Shown here one piece after another: positions 47,481 through 58,653 of a stretch of 64,000 nt of DNA. Below the pieces are notes generated by a model. The model was not told where the DNA came from. It made no database searches and saw only the letters and a list, made by a program, of their open reading frames with translations. Positions within the stretch are counted from its first letter, which is position 1, and every line of letters starts with the position of its first letter. A program made the translations under genes and the position numbers. Source of the stretch: Paramacrobiotus metropolitanus (Eukaryota > Tardigrada > Eutardigrada > Parachela > Macrobiotidae); the NCBI RefSeq assembly GCF_019649055.1, contig NW_026570236.1:868001-932000 (forward strand), in the 5' to 3' direction.

Positions 47481-49790
47481 CAAGCCCTTAACATCCGAAG
47501 GCTACGCGCGCGTAGCCTTCGGATGTCACTTTTTTAAGCCTTTGGTCACTGAAGGCCTTTTGTCACCGAAGGCCTTCTAAGCTTTTGGTAACCGAAACTC
47601 TTTTAGGCCTTTGATCACTCCTGGTCTTTGATCCCTTCAGTCTCCTAAGGCCACGCGTGCGGAATCCACCCTTTTAAGCCTTTCGTAACCGAATGTCTAA
47701 TAATCCCTTTATCACCGAAAGCCTTTTAAGCCTTTGGTCTCCGAAAACCTTTTGTAACCGAAGGCCGTTCGAGCCTTTTCTGACCAAAGGTTTTTTAAGC
47801 CTTTTATCACCGAAGGCTTTCAAGCCTATTCACACCAAAGTTCTTTCAAGCCTATGGCCACCCAAGGCCTTTGGTCACCAAAGGCATTTTAGGCCTTTGA
47901 TTACCGAAGGCCTTTGGTCCCGAAGGCCTTTTTTGACCAAAGGTTTTTTAAGTCTTTGGTCACCGCAGGCCTTTTAAGACCTTGGTCACTAAAGGCGTTT
48001 TAAACCTTCGGCTAATGGTGGCATTTTAAGCATTTGGTTACTGCTAAGTTTTAATCCTTTGGTCACCAGAGCCCTTTTAAGCCTTTGGCAACCAAAAGGC
48101 TTTAAATCCTTTGGTCACCGATAGCCGTCTGCGCTTTTGCAAACCGAAGTCCTTTGGTCACAGAAGGCCACGCGTGCGGTGCCATCCGTTTCAAGCCCTT
48201 AACAACCGAAGGCTACGCGTGCGGCACCCACTGTTTTAAGCCTTTGGCAGTTGAAGGCCTTTTGTCAACAAAGGCCATCTAAGCTTCTGGTAATCAAACG
48301 CCTTTTAATCCTTTGGTCGACGAAGGGCTTTCAAGCCTTTGGTCACCTAAGGTCATTCAGGCCATTGGTCACAGGAAGCCTTTAAATCCCCTGTTCACCG
48401 AAAGCCTTTTATCCTTTGGTAACCGAAGGCCTTTGGTCCCGAAGGCCTTTGTTGACCGAAGGTTTTGTAAGTCTTGGGTCACTGAAGGCGTTTTGATCCT
48501 TTGGTCATTGTAGGTAGTTGTAAGTAGACCAATAAACACAGAAAAAGTTTGTAACTGTGGGCCACGCGTGGGGAATCCACGTTTTTAATCCTTTGGTCAC
48601 CAAGGCAACGCGTGCGGTATTCGCCTTATTTGGCCTTTGGTCAACGCGTGCGGTATCCGCTTATTAAACCTTGGGTCTCCTAATGTTTTTTAAGCCTTTG
48701 GTAACCGAAGGCCCTTTAAGTGTTAGGTCACCAAAGGCCTTTTAAGCCTTTGGTCACCGAATGTCTTTTAAGCCTTCAGCCACCGAGGGCCTTTAAAGCC
48801 CTTGGTCACCAAAGGCCTTGCGTGCGGTACCCGCCTTAATAAGCCTTTCGTCACCGAAAGCCTTTTAAGCCTTTGATCACCAAAGCCTTTGGTCACCAAA
48901 TACCACGTGTGCGGTATCCGCCTTTCTAAGCCTTTGGTAACCATGATATTTAAAGCTTTTGGTCACCGAAGGCGACGTGTATGGTACCCGCCTTATTAAA
49001 ACTTTGGTCAACGGAGCCCACGCGTGCGCCACCCGCCTTATTAAGCATTTCAATTAATCCCAAGAGCCCAGACGTGCCGTACCCGCTTCATAAGCCTTTA
49101 GTAACCGAAAGCCACGCGTGCAGCACCTGCCGTTTTCAGCCTTTGGTAAGCGGAGCTCACGCGTGCGGTACCCGTCCTTTTAAGCATTTGATCACAAAAG
49201 ACCTCTTAAGCTTTTGGTCACCGAAGGTTTTGCAGGCCTTTGGTCACAAAAGCCTTTTAAACCTTTGGTCACCGAAGGCCATTAAGCCATTCGTCACCGA
49301 AGGCCTTTTAAACCTTTCGTCACCGAAGGCCTTTTAAACCTTTCGTCACCGAAGGCCTTTTTTGCTTTTGGTTACCGAGGGCACCACGTGCGGTACCTGC
49401 TTTATTTAGCCTTTGATCACCGATGGCCTTTTTGGCCTATGCCTATAGAGGGGCACGCGTGCGGTGCCCGCCTTAATTAACTTTTGGTCTACCAAGGCTT
49501 TTCAAGCCTTTGGTCACCGAATGGCTTCTAAGCCTTTGGTAACCGAAGGCCACGCGTGCGGTACCCGCGTTTTCGAGCTTTTAGTCACCGAAGGCCCCGC
49601 GGGTGGCACCCGCCTTTTTGAACTTTTGGTCACCGAAGGCCAAGCGTGCGGTACCTGCTTTATTAAGCTTTTGTTCACCGAAGGCTTTTTAAGCCTATGG
49701 TCGTTGAAGGCCTTTTAGGCCTTTGGTCACTGAAGGCCTTTTAAGCCTTTGGTCACCGATGGCCTTTAGACCCGCACTTTTCAACCTTTT
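47480..49790. repeat. GGTCACCGAAGGCC satellite, large array
   Basis: This 2.3-kb array consists of two interleaved unit types. The short one, about 27 bp (TTTTAAGCCTTTGGTCACCGAAGGCC), has a quasi-palindromic core CTTTGGTCACCGAAG. The long one, about 45 bp, adds ACGCGTGCGGTACCCGCC. Units are diverged and frequently shortened. Open frames on either strand are by-products. Confidence 0.88.
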
Positions 49791-49794
49791 AGCC

Positions 49795-50150
49795 GTGGGC
49801 CGCGTCAGCGCGGCGCGAAAGCGCCGCGCGTCCTGCTTGTCCTATATATTAAAGCACAACCGTGATTCCGTGACGTTCCCGCCTCCAAAACGTTCTGATT
49901 GGCCAGAACCAACCTTACGTTTCTGATTGGCCGGAACCCGTCAAGCTACTTTTAAGCTTTTGCAGCCCCTTAAACCTGTGCTGTTACGCCCTTATTTTTA
50001 CTACGCTTCCGAAATTTAGTGCTTTTACCTGTAAAACCTTCGCCTGATAAACCGAATCTCACATTTAGCTTTATTCCTTACTAAACTTCAAGACCTTAGT
50101 GCTTTAACAAACCTGATAACTTTAATTACCTTAACAAACTTTGGGGCACC
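49795..50150. repeat. Spacer module 2 with GCGCGGCGC hairpin
   Basis: Begins with a hairpin, CGCGGCGC-GAAA-GCGCCGCG, at about 49809-49829. Then CGTCCTGCTTGTCC, TATTAAAGCA, CCCGCCTCCAAA and two TGATTGGCC motifs follow. This order also starts module 3 (51105) and module 4 (53190), so the hairpin-to-CCAAT unit is a recurring cassette between satellite arrays. Confidence 0.7.
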
Positions 50151-50960
50151 CACCCTTTAAGCCTATGGTCACCGAAAGGCACGCGTGCGGTACCTGCTTT
50201 ATTCAGCCTTTGGTAACCAAAGGCTTTTTAAGCCTTTCGACACCGAAGGCCACGCGTGCGGAACCCCCCTTTTATGCCTTTGGTCACCAAAGGCCTTTGG
50301 TAACCAAAGGCTTTTCAAGCCTTTGGACACCGAAGGCCTTTTAAGCCTTTGGTCACCGAAGGCCACGCGTACCGGTACCCGCCTTTTTGAGCCTTTGGCC
50401 ACCGAAAGCCACGCGTACGGTACCCACCTTTTTATGCCTTTGGTCACCGAAAGCCACGCGTGCGGTACCCGCCTTTCCGAGCCTTTGGTCACCGAAGGCC
50501 ACGCGTGCGGTATTCGCCTTTTTGAGCCTTTGGTCACCGAAAGCCACGCGTACGGTATCCGCCTTTTTGAGTCTTTGGACACCGAAGGCCACGCGTGCGG
50601 AACCCCCCTTTTATGCCTTTGGTCACCAAAGGCCTTTGGTAACCAAAGGCTTTTCAAGCCTTTGGACACCGAAGGTGTTTTAAGCCTTTTGTCACCGAAG
50701 GCCTCGCGTGCGGTATCCGCCTTTTTGAGCGTTTGGTCACCGAAAGCCACGCGTGCGGTATCCGCCTTTTTCAGCCTTTGGTCACCGAAGGCCACGCGTG
50801 CGGCGCCTTTTTAAGCCTTTGGTCACTGAAGGCCACGCGTGCGGCCTCGCGTGCGGCACCCGCTTTTTTAAGCCTTTGATCACCGAAAGCCACGCGTGCG
50901 GTACTCGCTCTTTTAAACCTTTTGTAACCGAAGGTTACGCAATATTTGTCCACGCTTTTA
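50150..50960. repeat. GGTCACCGAAGGCC satellite, 45-bp units, open on both strands
   Basis: Here the 45-bp unit is most regular (GCCTTTGGTCACCGAAAGCC, then ACGCGTGCGGTACCCGCCTTT). Because 45 is divisible by three, a 209-codon frame (50185-50814, plus) and a 198-codon frame (50199-50795, minus) both stay open. They read as 15-residue repeats: TEGHACGTRLFEPLV on plus and AFGDQRLKKADTARV on minus. An internal 330-bp segment (about 50225-50345 against 50570-50690) is repeated almost exactly. Confidence 0.85.
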
Positions 50961-51104
50961 AGCGTTTTGTAACAGAAGAATTTCGGTTTAACCTGTTTCT
51001 AGATACATTAACTGTATTCCCTTTTCAATAAGACTTATTTAACATATAAAACCGTTTCACTTCGATTCGTTTAGCAAAAAGAGCCCAGCCGACAAGAACC
51101 GCCT

Positions 51105-51800
51105 TTGCACTGCAGCGCGGCGCGTAAGCGCCGCGCGCTGTGCTTGTCCAGTTTATTAAAGCAGGACTCTCTGTTCGAACAGATCCCGCCTCCAAACCTT
51201 CCTGATTGGCCAGAACTAGCCTTACCTTCTGATTGGCCAGAACCGGTCGTACGGCTTTTAGGGCTGCACAGCCTTTTTACCTTCATTGCTATCAGAAAAA
51301 AGCCTTTACTTAGCTTTCGAAACCTTAGTACCTGTACGAATTTTTATCCGATTAACCAGCAGCTGGATCTTACCTTCAGCCTAAGGCCTTACTAAGGTTT
51401 CGAAACCTTAGTGTCTGTACGAACTTTTGCTTGATTTGCCAGAACCACCAGATCAGCCAAAACTGCCAGGTAAACCAGAACCGCCAGATCAGCCAGAACT
51501 ACCAGATCTGCCAGAACCATCAGATAGATCAGATCACACACAACTACCAAATACGCCAGATGAACCAAAACTAGCAAGTCAGCCAGAACTACCTGATGAA
51601 CTAGAAGAACCAGGTCTACCAGATCAGCCAAAAATACCAAATTTGCAGAACAGCCTCAGTTTTAAGATAAAAAAGAATTACCAGCCCTCCAGATCAGACT
51701 GCACTACCAACTCATCCAGAACCATCCAGAAGTGCCGTGCCAAACTCACTAACATTTCCAAAGTTCGTTCTTTAGAAAGCTTCGTGAAACTCTGAAGCTC
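51105..51800. repeat. Spacer module 3: hairpin, CCAAT motifs, PxQPEL ORF
   Basis: Hairpin GCGCGGCGCG-TAA-GCGCCGCGCG at about 51115-51139, then sequence matching module 1 (from CAGTTTATTAAAGCAGGACT at 51147). A plus-strand frame of 122 codons (51427-51795) reads a repeat of PEPPDQPKLPGKPEPPD type and then a non-repetitive tail. The matching frame in module 1 is also open. That could be chance given the 9-bp period. Confidence 0.7.
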
Positions 51801-51839
51801 TGAAAAACTTTATGAAACCTTCCCGCACCATAGCGCAGC

Positions 51840-53180
51840 CAATAGCCTTGCGTGCGGTACCATTCCTTTCAAGCCTCTGCTAACCCAAGGCCTTTAAAGC
51901 TCTTTGTTGCCGAAAGCCTTTTAAGCCTTTTGTCACCTAAGGTCTTTTAAGCCTTCGGTCGCCGTAGGCTTCTGGCCACCAAAGGTTTTTAAAGCTTTTT
52001 GTCACCGGAATAACCTCGTCCGGTAACCGCCTTATTAAGCCTTTGGTCAACGAAGGCTACGCGTGCGGTACCCGCTTTTCTAAGGCCGCGCATGCGGTAT
52101 CCACCCTTTTGAGCCATTCGGTTACCGAAATATTTTAAGCCTTTTAACACGGAAGACCTTTCAAGCCTTTGTCCACCGAAGGCCATTTGTCACGGACGGC
52201 CTTCTAAGCTTTTATGAACTGAAGGCCTTTTGAGCTTTTGATCACCAAAGGCCTTTTAGGAATTTGGTCACCAAAGGTTTTTAAAACCTGTGGTCACCAA
52301 AAGCCTTTTAGGCCTTCGGTCAGCGAAGGCCTTTTAGGCCTTTGTTCACCGAGGGCCACGCGTGCGGTACCTGCCTTAATTTGCCTTTGGTTACCGAAGG
52401 CATTTTAAGCCTTTGGTCACAGAAGGCATTTTAAGCTTATGGTAACAGACAACCTTCTAAGATGATGGTCGTCGAGGTTTTTTTAAGCATTTTGTTACTA
52501 AAGGGCAGGCGTGCGGTACGTGCCTTATACAGCCTTTGGTCACTGAAGGCCTTTTAGGCTTTTGGTTACCGAGGGTCTTTTAAGCGTATGGTTACCGAAG
52601 GCCTTTCAAGCCTTTGGTCACTGAAGGCCTTTTAGGCTTTTGGTTATCGAGGGTCTTTTAAGCCTCTAGTTACCGAATGTCACGCGTGCGTGCAGCCTTT
52701 GGCCTTTAGGCTTTAATAACTGAGGACGTTTACAGCCTTTGCTCACCGAAGGCCACGCATGCGGTAACCGCCTTATCTAGCCGTTGATCACCCAAGGTAT
52801 CTTAAGTCTTTGGTAACCGAAGGCCTGCTAAGCCTTTGATCACGGAAGCTATTTAAGCATTTGGTCGCCGAAGGCCTTTTAAGCTTTTGGTCACTGAAGG
52901 CCTTTTAGGCTTTGGTTACCGAGGGTCTTTTAAACCTTCTGGTCAGCGAGTGCTTTTTAAAGCTTTTGGTAACCGAAGTATTTTAAGCGTTTGGTTACCG
53001 AGGGTTGCCTTTAGCCACCGAAGGCCACGCATGCGGTAGCCGTCTTAGTTAGCCGTTGGTCGCCGAGAGATTGTATGCCTTTCGTCACTGATGAGCTTAT
53101 AGGTCATTGGTCACCGAAGACCACGCGTGCCGTACTGATGACCACGCGTGCGGTGCCCAGATTTTTAAGCCGTTTAAAAC
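51840..53180. repeat. GGTCACCGAAGGCC satellite, third large array
   Basis: Mostly diverged short units (CCTTTTAAGCCTTTGGTCACYGAAGG) with occasional long units carrying ACGCGTGCGGTACC. Some local higher-order repetition is seen near 52550-52680, where TCACTGAAGGCCTTTTAGGC followed by TTTTGGTTA is repeated. No gene. Confidence 0.85.
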
Positions 53181-53189
53181 CGTAGGCTG

Positions 53190-53300
53190 CTTCAGCGCGG
53201 CGCGTAAGCGCCGCGCGTCCTGCTTGTCTTACATATTAAGCGGCAGGAGTCGTAACGCGACCGCCTCCAAATCGCTCTCATTGGGCAAAACCGAAACACA
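53190..53300. repeat. Spacer module 4 with GCGCGGCGC hairpin
   Basis: Hairpin GCGCGGCGCG-TAA-GCGCCGCGCG at about 53196-53218, then CCTGCTTGTCTTACATATTA and CCGCCTCCAAAT as in modules 2 and 3. The CCAAT segment is degraded to CTCATTGGGCAAAAC. Confidence 0.7.
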
Positions 53301-53815
53301 TTCTAAACAAAGTGAACCTACTGAACCACCTTACTAAACATAATGAATCTGCTGAACAGACTTACTAAACAAAATGAACCAGCTGAACCCAACAAAAACC
53401 TTAGTGAATCAACTAAACCCAACCAAAAAGTTAGTGAACCGACTAAACCCAAACCATATTGAACTAAATAAATCTGAACAAAAGTTACTGAATCAACTTA
53501 TTAAGCTAACTGAATTTACTAAACAAACTGAACTCGCTGAAACAACTCACTGAAGCACCCGCAACAAACTGAACCTTTTGAGTTTGTTGAACACCCTTAC
53601 TAAATAATAGGGTAAACCAGCTGAATACACTTACTAAACAGACCGATTTACTGAATCTGCTGAACACACTAAACAAAATAAGCTTACTGAATTAGCTTGC
53701 CAAGCAAAAACGGTATAACGAATATAACTTACTTAACAGGGTGCACTTATTGAAATAACTGAATAAAAATAGTGAAACTGCTCAATAAACTTACCAAGCA
53801 AATTAAGGGTGGCTC
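53300..53815. repeat. ACTGAACNNACTTACTAAACAAA degenerate repeat
   Basis: AT-rich sequence built from CTGAAC, ACTTACTAAACA and GAACCAACTAAACCCAA words, roughly 20-25 bp apart. It is low-complexity, with no coding frame. Confidence 0.65.
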
Positions 53816-53834
53816 AGATAGTATACGGGTGGAT

Positions 53835-54935
53835 CTCAGAAAGTAACCCCAAGAAAGTAAACGGCGTAATGTAATCACGCAAGAGTAAGCGGCGTAACGT
53901 GAGCACACGAAAGTAAGCGACGTAACGTAACCACAAGAGATTAAGCGGCGCAAAGTAACCACATGACAGTCAACGGCGCAACGTAGGTACGCGAGAGTAA
54001 GCGACGTAACGAAAGCACACGAGCAAGCGGCGCAAAGTAACCACAAGCGAGTAAGCGGCGTAACGTAAACACGGGAAAGTTAGCGACGTAACGTAACTAC
54101 AAGAGTGTTCGTAGAGCAAATTAACTACAAGAGAGTGAACAGCGCAAAGTAACCACAAGAACTTGAGCGACGTAGCGTGAGCACGGGAAAGTGTGCAACG
54201 TAACGTAACCGCAAAAGAATGAGCGGCGCAACTTAACCATAAGAGAGTAAGCGACGTAATGTAACCACAAGAGAGTGCGCGGCGCAAAGTAACCACAAGA
54301 GAGTAAACGGCGCAAAGTAATCACAAGAAATTGAGCAGCTTAACGTAACCACAAGCAAAAGAGAGTAAACGGCGCAAAGTACCCACAAGAGAGTAAGCGG
54401 CGCAAGGTAGTTACAAAAAAGTGAGGGGCGTAACGTAACCACAAGAAAGTGATAGGCGTAACGTAATCACAAGAGAGTGAGCGGCGTAATGTAACCACAA
54501 GAGAGTGGCCGGCACAAAGTACCCACAAGGAGTTGAGCGTCGTAACGCAACCACAAGAGAGTAAGCGGCGCAGAGTAACTACAAGAAAGTGAGCGGCGTA
54601 GCGTAACCACAAGAGAATTAGCAGCCCAAAGTAACTACAAGAGAGTGGCCGGCACAAAGTAACCACAAAAAGCTGAGCGTCGTCGTAACGTAACTAACCA
54701 CAAGAGAGCTAGCAGCGCAAAGTAACTACAAGAAGTTCGAGCGTCGGAACGTAACCACAAAAGAGTCAGCAGCGCATAGTAACGACAAAAAGTTGAGCGT
54801 CATTACGTAACCACAAGAGAGTGAGCGGTGTACCGTGAGCATGCAAGTGTAACCGGTGTAACGTAACCACAAGAGAGCAAGCAATGTAACGTAATCATAA
54901 AAGAGTGTGCGGCGTAACGTAACCAAGCGAGACTA
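53835..54935. repeat. 28-bp tandem array, about 39 units
   Basis: A consensus of TAACGTAACCACAAGAGAGT followed by GAGCGGCG repeats every 28 bp, with a few shorter or longer units. Because 28 is not a multiple of three, short frames (60-110 codons) alternate along the minus strand, reading Leu/Arg/Cys-rich repeats. They are not genes. Confidence 0.85.
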
Positions 54936-55064
54936 AGAGTTATAAGGCAAGCGCGCGAAAGTTAGAAGCGCAACGGTACAACGCGACAGTAAGTAACCAC
55001 AAAAGAGTAAAGGCGGCACCGCAATCTTCGGTGGATACCGCGGCGCTACGCGCGCGGTCGTTGC

Positions 55065-55120
55065 TAGTAACTAATGAGGGATGCCTACATGTGCAGCAGC
55101 GTGTGCAGCCACACGAATTC
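55065..55120. repeat. Dispersed repeat shared with 44.37 kb
   Basis: ACTAATGAGGGATGCCTACA and TGTGCAGCAGCGTG match 44367-44400 with few changes. It marks the outer border of the satellite domain. Confidence 0.6.
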
Positions 55121-56050
55121 ATAATATGACGAGCCGTTCGGGCAAAAAGGTCTTATGTATGTTATGTTACTAATGATACGTTTGTAATGATTGTCATGTT
55201 ACTCATATTACGCTTGTTATGTATGTCATGTACCATATGTTTCGCATAATACTGGTTTCAGAGTGTTTATTTTTAGTGCTTACTAGAAGTAAGCACTTAT
55301 ATTGTACAAGGTTGTACAACGTTCTTTATGATAAAAAAATAGTACTAAATAAATATATTATAATAACCCATTCCGTTATCGTGCGTTACCGTATGTGATT
55401 ACTAAATATGCAGCCATAATAATAAAAATTAAGTTGACGTTTATTATTTATTCTGAGTCAGAAGTAAGCAAAGAGTCTTCGAGTTCTGCACTGAGGTGTG
55501 ATGATTCCGATGACTCAGATGAAGATTTCTACGGTAACAAGAAGCAGATTAGTTTCCAGTGGTCTTTTTACAACACTTCAAGTTTCGATAAGAAAACTTA
55601 CATTGTCTGCAACGTGCTCCGTATCTTCGAGAAACCTAAACTGAAGATGCAATAAAATTACCATAATAAATTTCGGGAAGAAGAAATTCACATTTATACC
55701 AAAGAATTTTCTTCCGAGAGATTTCGAGGCTCTCTGGGATCTGGATAAATTGTCCTTCGTAAGTTTATCGCGTCGCATATATCCAGACGTACAGCTTGGG
55801 GCGACCTGCGACGCATTACTAAATATTACTTTTCATAATCAGCATAATTACGAATCCTACATAACGTACCACTGTCGCCGCTGCCGTCGACGCAAGTTTC
55901 TCCTTACTGGAGATCGTCGTACAGCTCCACGCCGACGACGCACTATGGTTCTTCGCCGTGCAGCTGGGGATCGGTGCGCTGCTGGACTACCTCGCCTCGA
56001 TCTCCCGCCCCGTGCAGTCGTAGTAGTAATGGCTGCTCGAGGTCGTAGCG
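55120..56050. other. Region with weak ORFs only
   Basis: A plus-strand frame ending at 55655 contains SDDSDEDFYG after a possible acceptor (TCTGAGTCAG, about 55460) and could be a small exon. No family fits. The rest, to 56050, includes an Arg-rich frame without support. Confidence 0.25.
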
Positions 56051-56057
56051 TATTTTA

Positions 56058-56514
56058 GCGCGAAGTACGAGCAGCGTTTTGCACAGTAGGCTGTCCCTGC
56101 GCAGTAGTGTCGGCTGGCTGACCACCGGAAACGTTGCTTCCAGGTTGTCCGTCTGGAGCAGCGCCTGTGGGTTGACCTACTGGAACAATGTTGCTCCTAC
56201 AAGACAGCAGATCACATGTGAAAATAAACAGATTTTTTTTTAATTTGGAGTGGCAGAAGTTCACATTCCAAAATAATTTTAATTGCGATCACATACGGCG
56301 CCTGTAGAAACACGTTCGCATCTCCAGCAGTGATTGCTTGAACGATAAGCTCATGCGTCCTGTTCAGTTTTGATAGGTCAAAGGACCTTCCTATTTTGTC
56401 GGAAAGGAATTTTTGTTTTTGAGACTTTTCATAAGTAATATTCATTTGGCCGGCTCTGATTTGACGAAAAAAAATTTCGACGTGGTGTTTCTGCCCTTGA
56501 GTCATTAATGCCAT
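56058..56514 (-). CDS. Unassigned exon-like ORFs
   Basis: The minus-strand frame from 56514 (start MALMTQGQKHHVEIFFRQIR) is amphipathic and helical through VQAITAGDANVFLQAPYVIA. After a possible acceptor (TGTCTTGTAG, about 56197), a Pro/Gly/Gln-rich tail follows (VGQPTGAAPDGQPGSNVSGG) and stops at 56058. I could not find a donor with matching phase, so joining them is not proven. No family is recognised. They may be 3' exons of a gene that includes 56595-56876. Confidence 0.35.
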
Positions 56515-56594
56515 ATTTTTGAAGTGGGAATAATTATTTGAGTACTGCCGCTGTAATGTTGAATACTTATTAATTTTTGTAACGGCTGACTAGC

Positions 56595-56876
56595 TTAACA
56601 GAATAGCCGTTTACGATTGTTTACTCTACTTGCATCGTTAAGGGCCTTTCGGTTTATTGTTGTCCAGAGTGTATTGAAGTCTGTACGCTGACGCATAAGC
56701 TGGCGACACTCCATTACAATATTATCTGTTATTTCTGCATTATTATTGAAGGGAATATTATGTACACGATTGTAGGCAATAAGCAAATTGACGCTGTGCA
56801 TATCAATGTTGTCCATAACCGTCAACGTCCCTGTGGTACTCTTATCAGGCATATTCTGCAGATACAGGGTGGTCAC
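56595..56876 (-). CDS. Unassigned ORF
   Basis: 93 codons with protein-like composition (NIDMHSVNLLIAYNRVHNIP, VMECRQLMRQRTDFNTLWTT) end in a basic tail. No motif is recognised. It lies on the same strand as its neighbours and may be an exon of the same gene. Confidence 0.35.
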   Translation of the reverse strand: MTTLYLQNMPDKSTTGTLTVMDNIDMHSVNLLIAYNRVHNIPFNNNAEITDNIVMECRQLMRQRTDFNTLWTTINRKALNDASRVNNRKRLFC

Positions 56877-57234
56877 GCTAAGTTGTCACCAAAAGTTTAT
56901 GCATTAAATTTAATTGTGTACGCTGTACAGTAAGTGTATTTTTAAATTACGCAATTACTGCTATCATTATGATGTTCACCTGATTCTCCAGCTGAGCAAT
57001 ATGTTGGGTCAACCGCAGGCAAGGTTGATGATATACCTCCAGCACCACACAGAATGCTAACTGCTCGTTGTTTGAGCAGAGCTGAATTACTGCAGTCAGT
57101 TTGTGCCAGCCGGCAACCACTAATCATGAACGAAATAGATTGTTTTAGAATGTTGTTTCATATTTTATCACACCGTTCAGTTTACTGTAATCAGTTATAT
57201 ATTTTATTGAAAGTACAAAACAAAATTAATTAAA

Positions 57235-57582
57235 TCAGTAAGATTGACCTGTTAGCTGAATGACTCCATCGACAATATTCCTGCGAAACGCGGCAGCTTC
57301 CTCTGGCTGCGTGTTAATATCAGGTGGTGGGACATCAACTACACAGATCACATCAATACTTTTTTGCTTCTCCAGCTTGTTGCACAGCGTTTGTTTGTAC
57401 TTGTCGATAAGCTCTCTGGACTCCCTTCTGGCTGACAAAAATCCTGAACCTTTTTGAACATTTAATAAACGAGGGCTGGAGATGTGCATAACATCCCATC
57501 GTGCTTGCCGAAACAGGTTATATGCCTCAGCGTAATTGCTAGGAACACCATCATCCAGATTCTCGAAATGTTGGCCAGACAT
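57235..57582 (-). CDS. Unassigned small protein or exon
   Basis: The frame has an ATG at 57582 and 115 codons: an acidic start (GQHFENLDDGV), an aromatic segment (YAEAYNLFRQARWDVMHI) and then a Lys/Arg-rich helical region (ESRELIDKYKQTLCNKLEKQ). It ends at TAA-type sequence by 57235. It may be a complete small protein. No family is recognised. Confidence 0.45.
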   Translation of the reverse strand: MSGQHFENLDDGVPSNYAEAYNLFRQARWDVMHISSPRLLNVQKGSGFLSARRESRELIDKYKQTLCNKLEKQKSIDVICVVDVPPPDINTQPEEAAAFRRNIVDGVIQLTGQSY

Positions 57583-57849
57583 TGGTCGAATAAATTTTAA
57601 ACAATTTGGAAAACTGGACTGTAATTACTAATTACGTTTAACTGGTGAAACTGCAGAGTACATAAACATGTTGCTACGGCTGCAAAAGTGTGTCCGTTCC
57701 TATACTTGTGTTCTGTACCTGCCCGATACCTTTAACACAACAGTTGGTATTTTCGATTTAAAAAATGAAATTAAGTCAATAACCATTTTGTAAATCTCCA
57801 TATACCACACATTACCGAACAATCTACCGCCGTATTACTACACACAACC

Positions 57850-58620
57850 TGGGTAATATTTTTTATCGGCTGCATCTTGAACACGTTGCTCTTCTTCCTA
57901 AACACCAAAACGGACAATCACACACTGGCACCTTAACGTCCGACAATAACTCACCTTTCGTTTAGCGTCTGCCAGAGCCTGGCATTCAGCCTTACATGCA
58001 AGTTTATATCCACTGGTAACTTTATTACATACAGGAATGTGACAGTATGACACAACTTCGAGCACTGATGTCCACTAGTCAATAAACTCGGACACTGAGC
58101 TTTGCATGAAAACAAAACCTTATTTTCTTCTTCACTCAATCCGAAAACTTTGGCACAAGAAAACTTTAGTATCATGCTCTGGCAGTGGCATTTGATACGA
58201 ACGATTTCCGCACATTGTGAATAGGGACCGTGATGAGCATAGAAGGATACACGGATGACCACATGGGTTAGCGCGAGTACAAAGAGACATACACTCTTCG
58301 CAGGCAGCGTCAACCTGAAAAATTTTACTCTGGACTTCCAACAAGTCATTGTGGAATACCTAACGGAGGTTCGAAAAAAAGACGTTGACTTAACGCGAAA
58401 CAGTATGCTCTCAGGGAACAAGTAAAGTGTGGTCACAACCAAGACGTTTTTCACAAATCTGCACACATGGAGGACATTTTCCAATGGCAGGGATGTCAGG
58501 TGCGGCCGGAATGATGGCAGTCAGCTGCAGCGCAACGCATTGCACACTGTCACTGGTAAATCCAAACGGAGGAGCTGTGAAATGGGCAGCCACCAGTGAA
58601 GGCGCCACTTACACTACAGT
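57850..58620 (-). pseudogene. NFX1-type zinc-finger protein (NFXL1-like), 3' part, broken
   Basis: Cys/His clusters typical of NFX1-type zinc fingers are spread over three frames: CPPCVQICEKRLGCDHT (58440-58485), CEECMSLCTRANPCGHPC (about 58255-58312), HHGPYSQCAEIVRIKCHCQS, then GHQCSKLCH, CHIPVCNKVTSGYKLACKAE and a final exon starting EEEQRVQDAADKK (about 57850-57895) after a clean GTGAGT..TTTAG intron. The family's usual C-terminal order is kept. A 5-nt duplication (TACTT) after GCDHT, an extra T after HPCILLC and another shift after KLCH break the frame. A Tc1 element sits immediately on the 5' side. NFX1-type fingers bind DNA or RNA and can have ubiquitin-ligase activity. Confidence 0.7.
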
Positions 58621-58642
58621 ACTGTAGTGTAAGTGGCGCCTT
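58599..58642. repeat. Perfect 44-bp palindrome
   Basis: The left arm AAGGCGCCACTTACACTACAGT (58599-58620) is followed without spacer by its exact complement (58621-58642). The centre reads TACAGTACTGTA. Part of the arm (ACTTACACTACAGTA) appears again at 58644-58658, leading directly into the left TIR of the Tc1 element. Confidence 0.92.
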
Positions 58643-58653
58643 TACTTACACTA

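Noticed and set aside
50185-50814. 209- and 198-codon frames on opposite strands
   Set aside because: Not annotated as genes because they are 45-bp satellite read-through; kept only as a finding.
53747-54926. Leu/Arg/Cys-rich minus-strand frames
   Set aside because: They are read-through of the 28-bp array and change frame with each unit-length variation.
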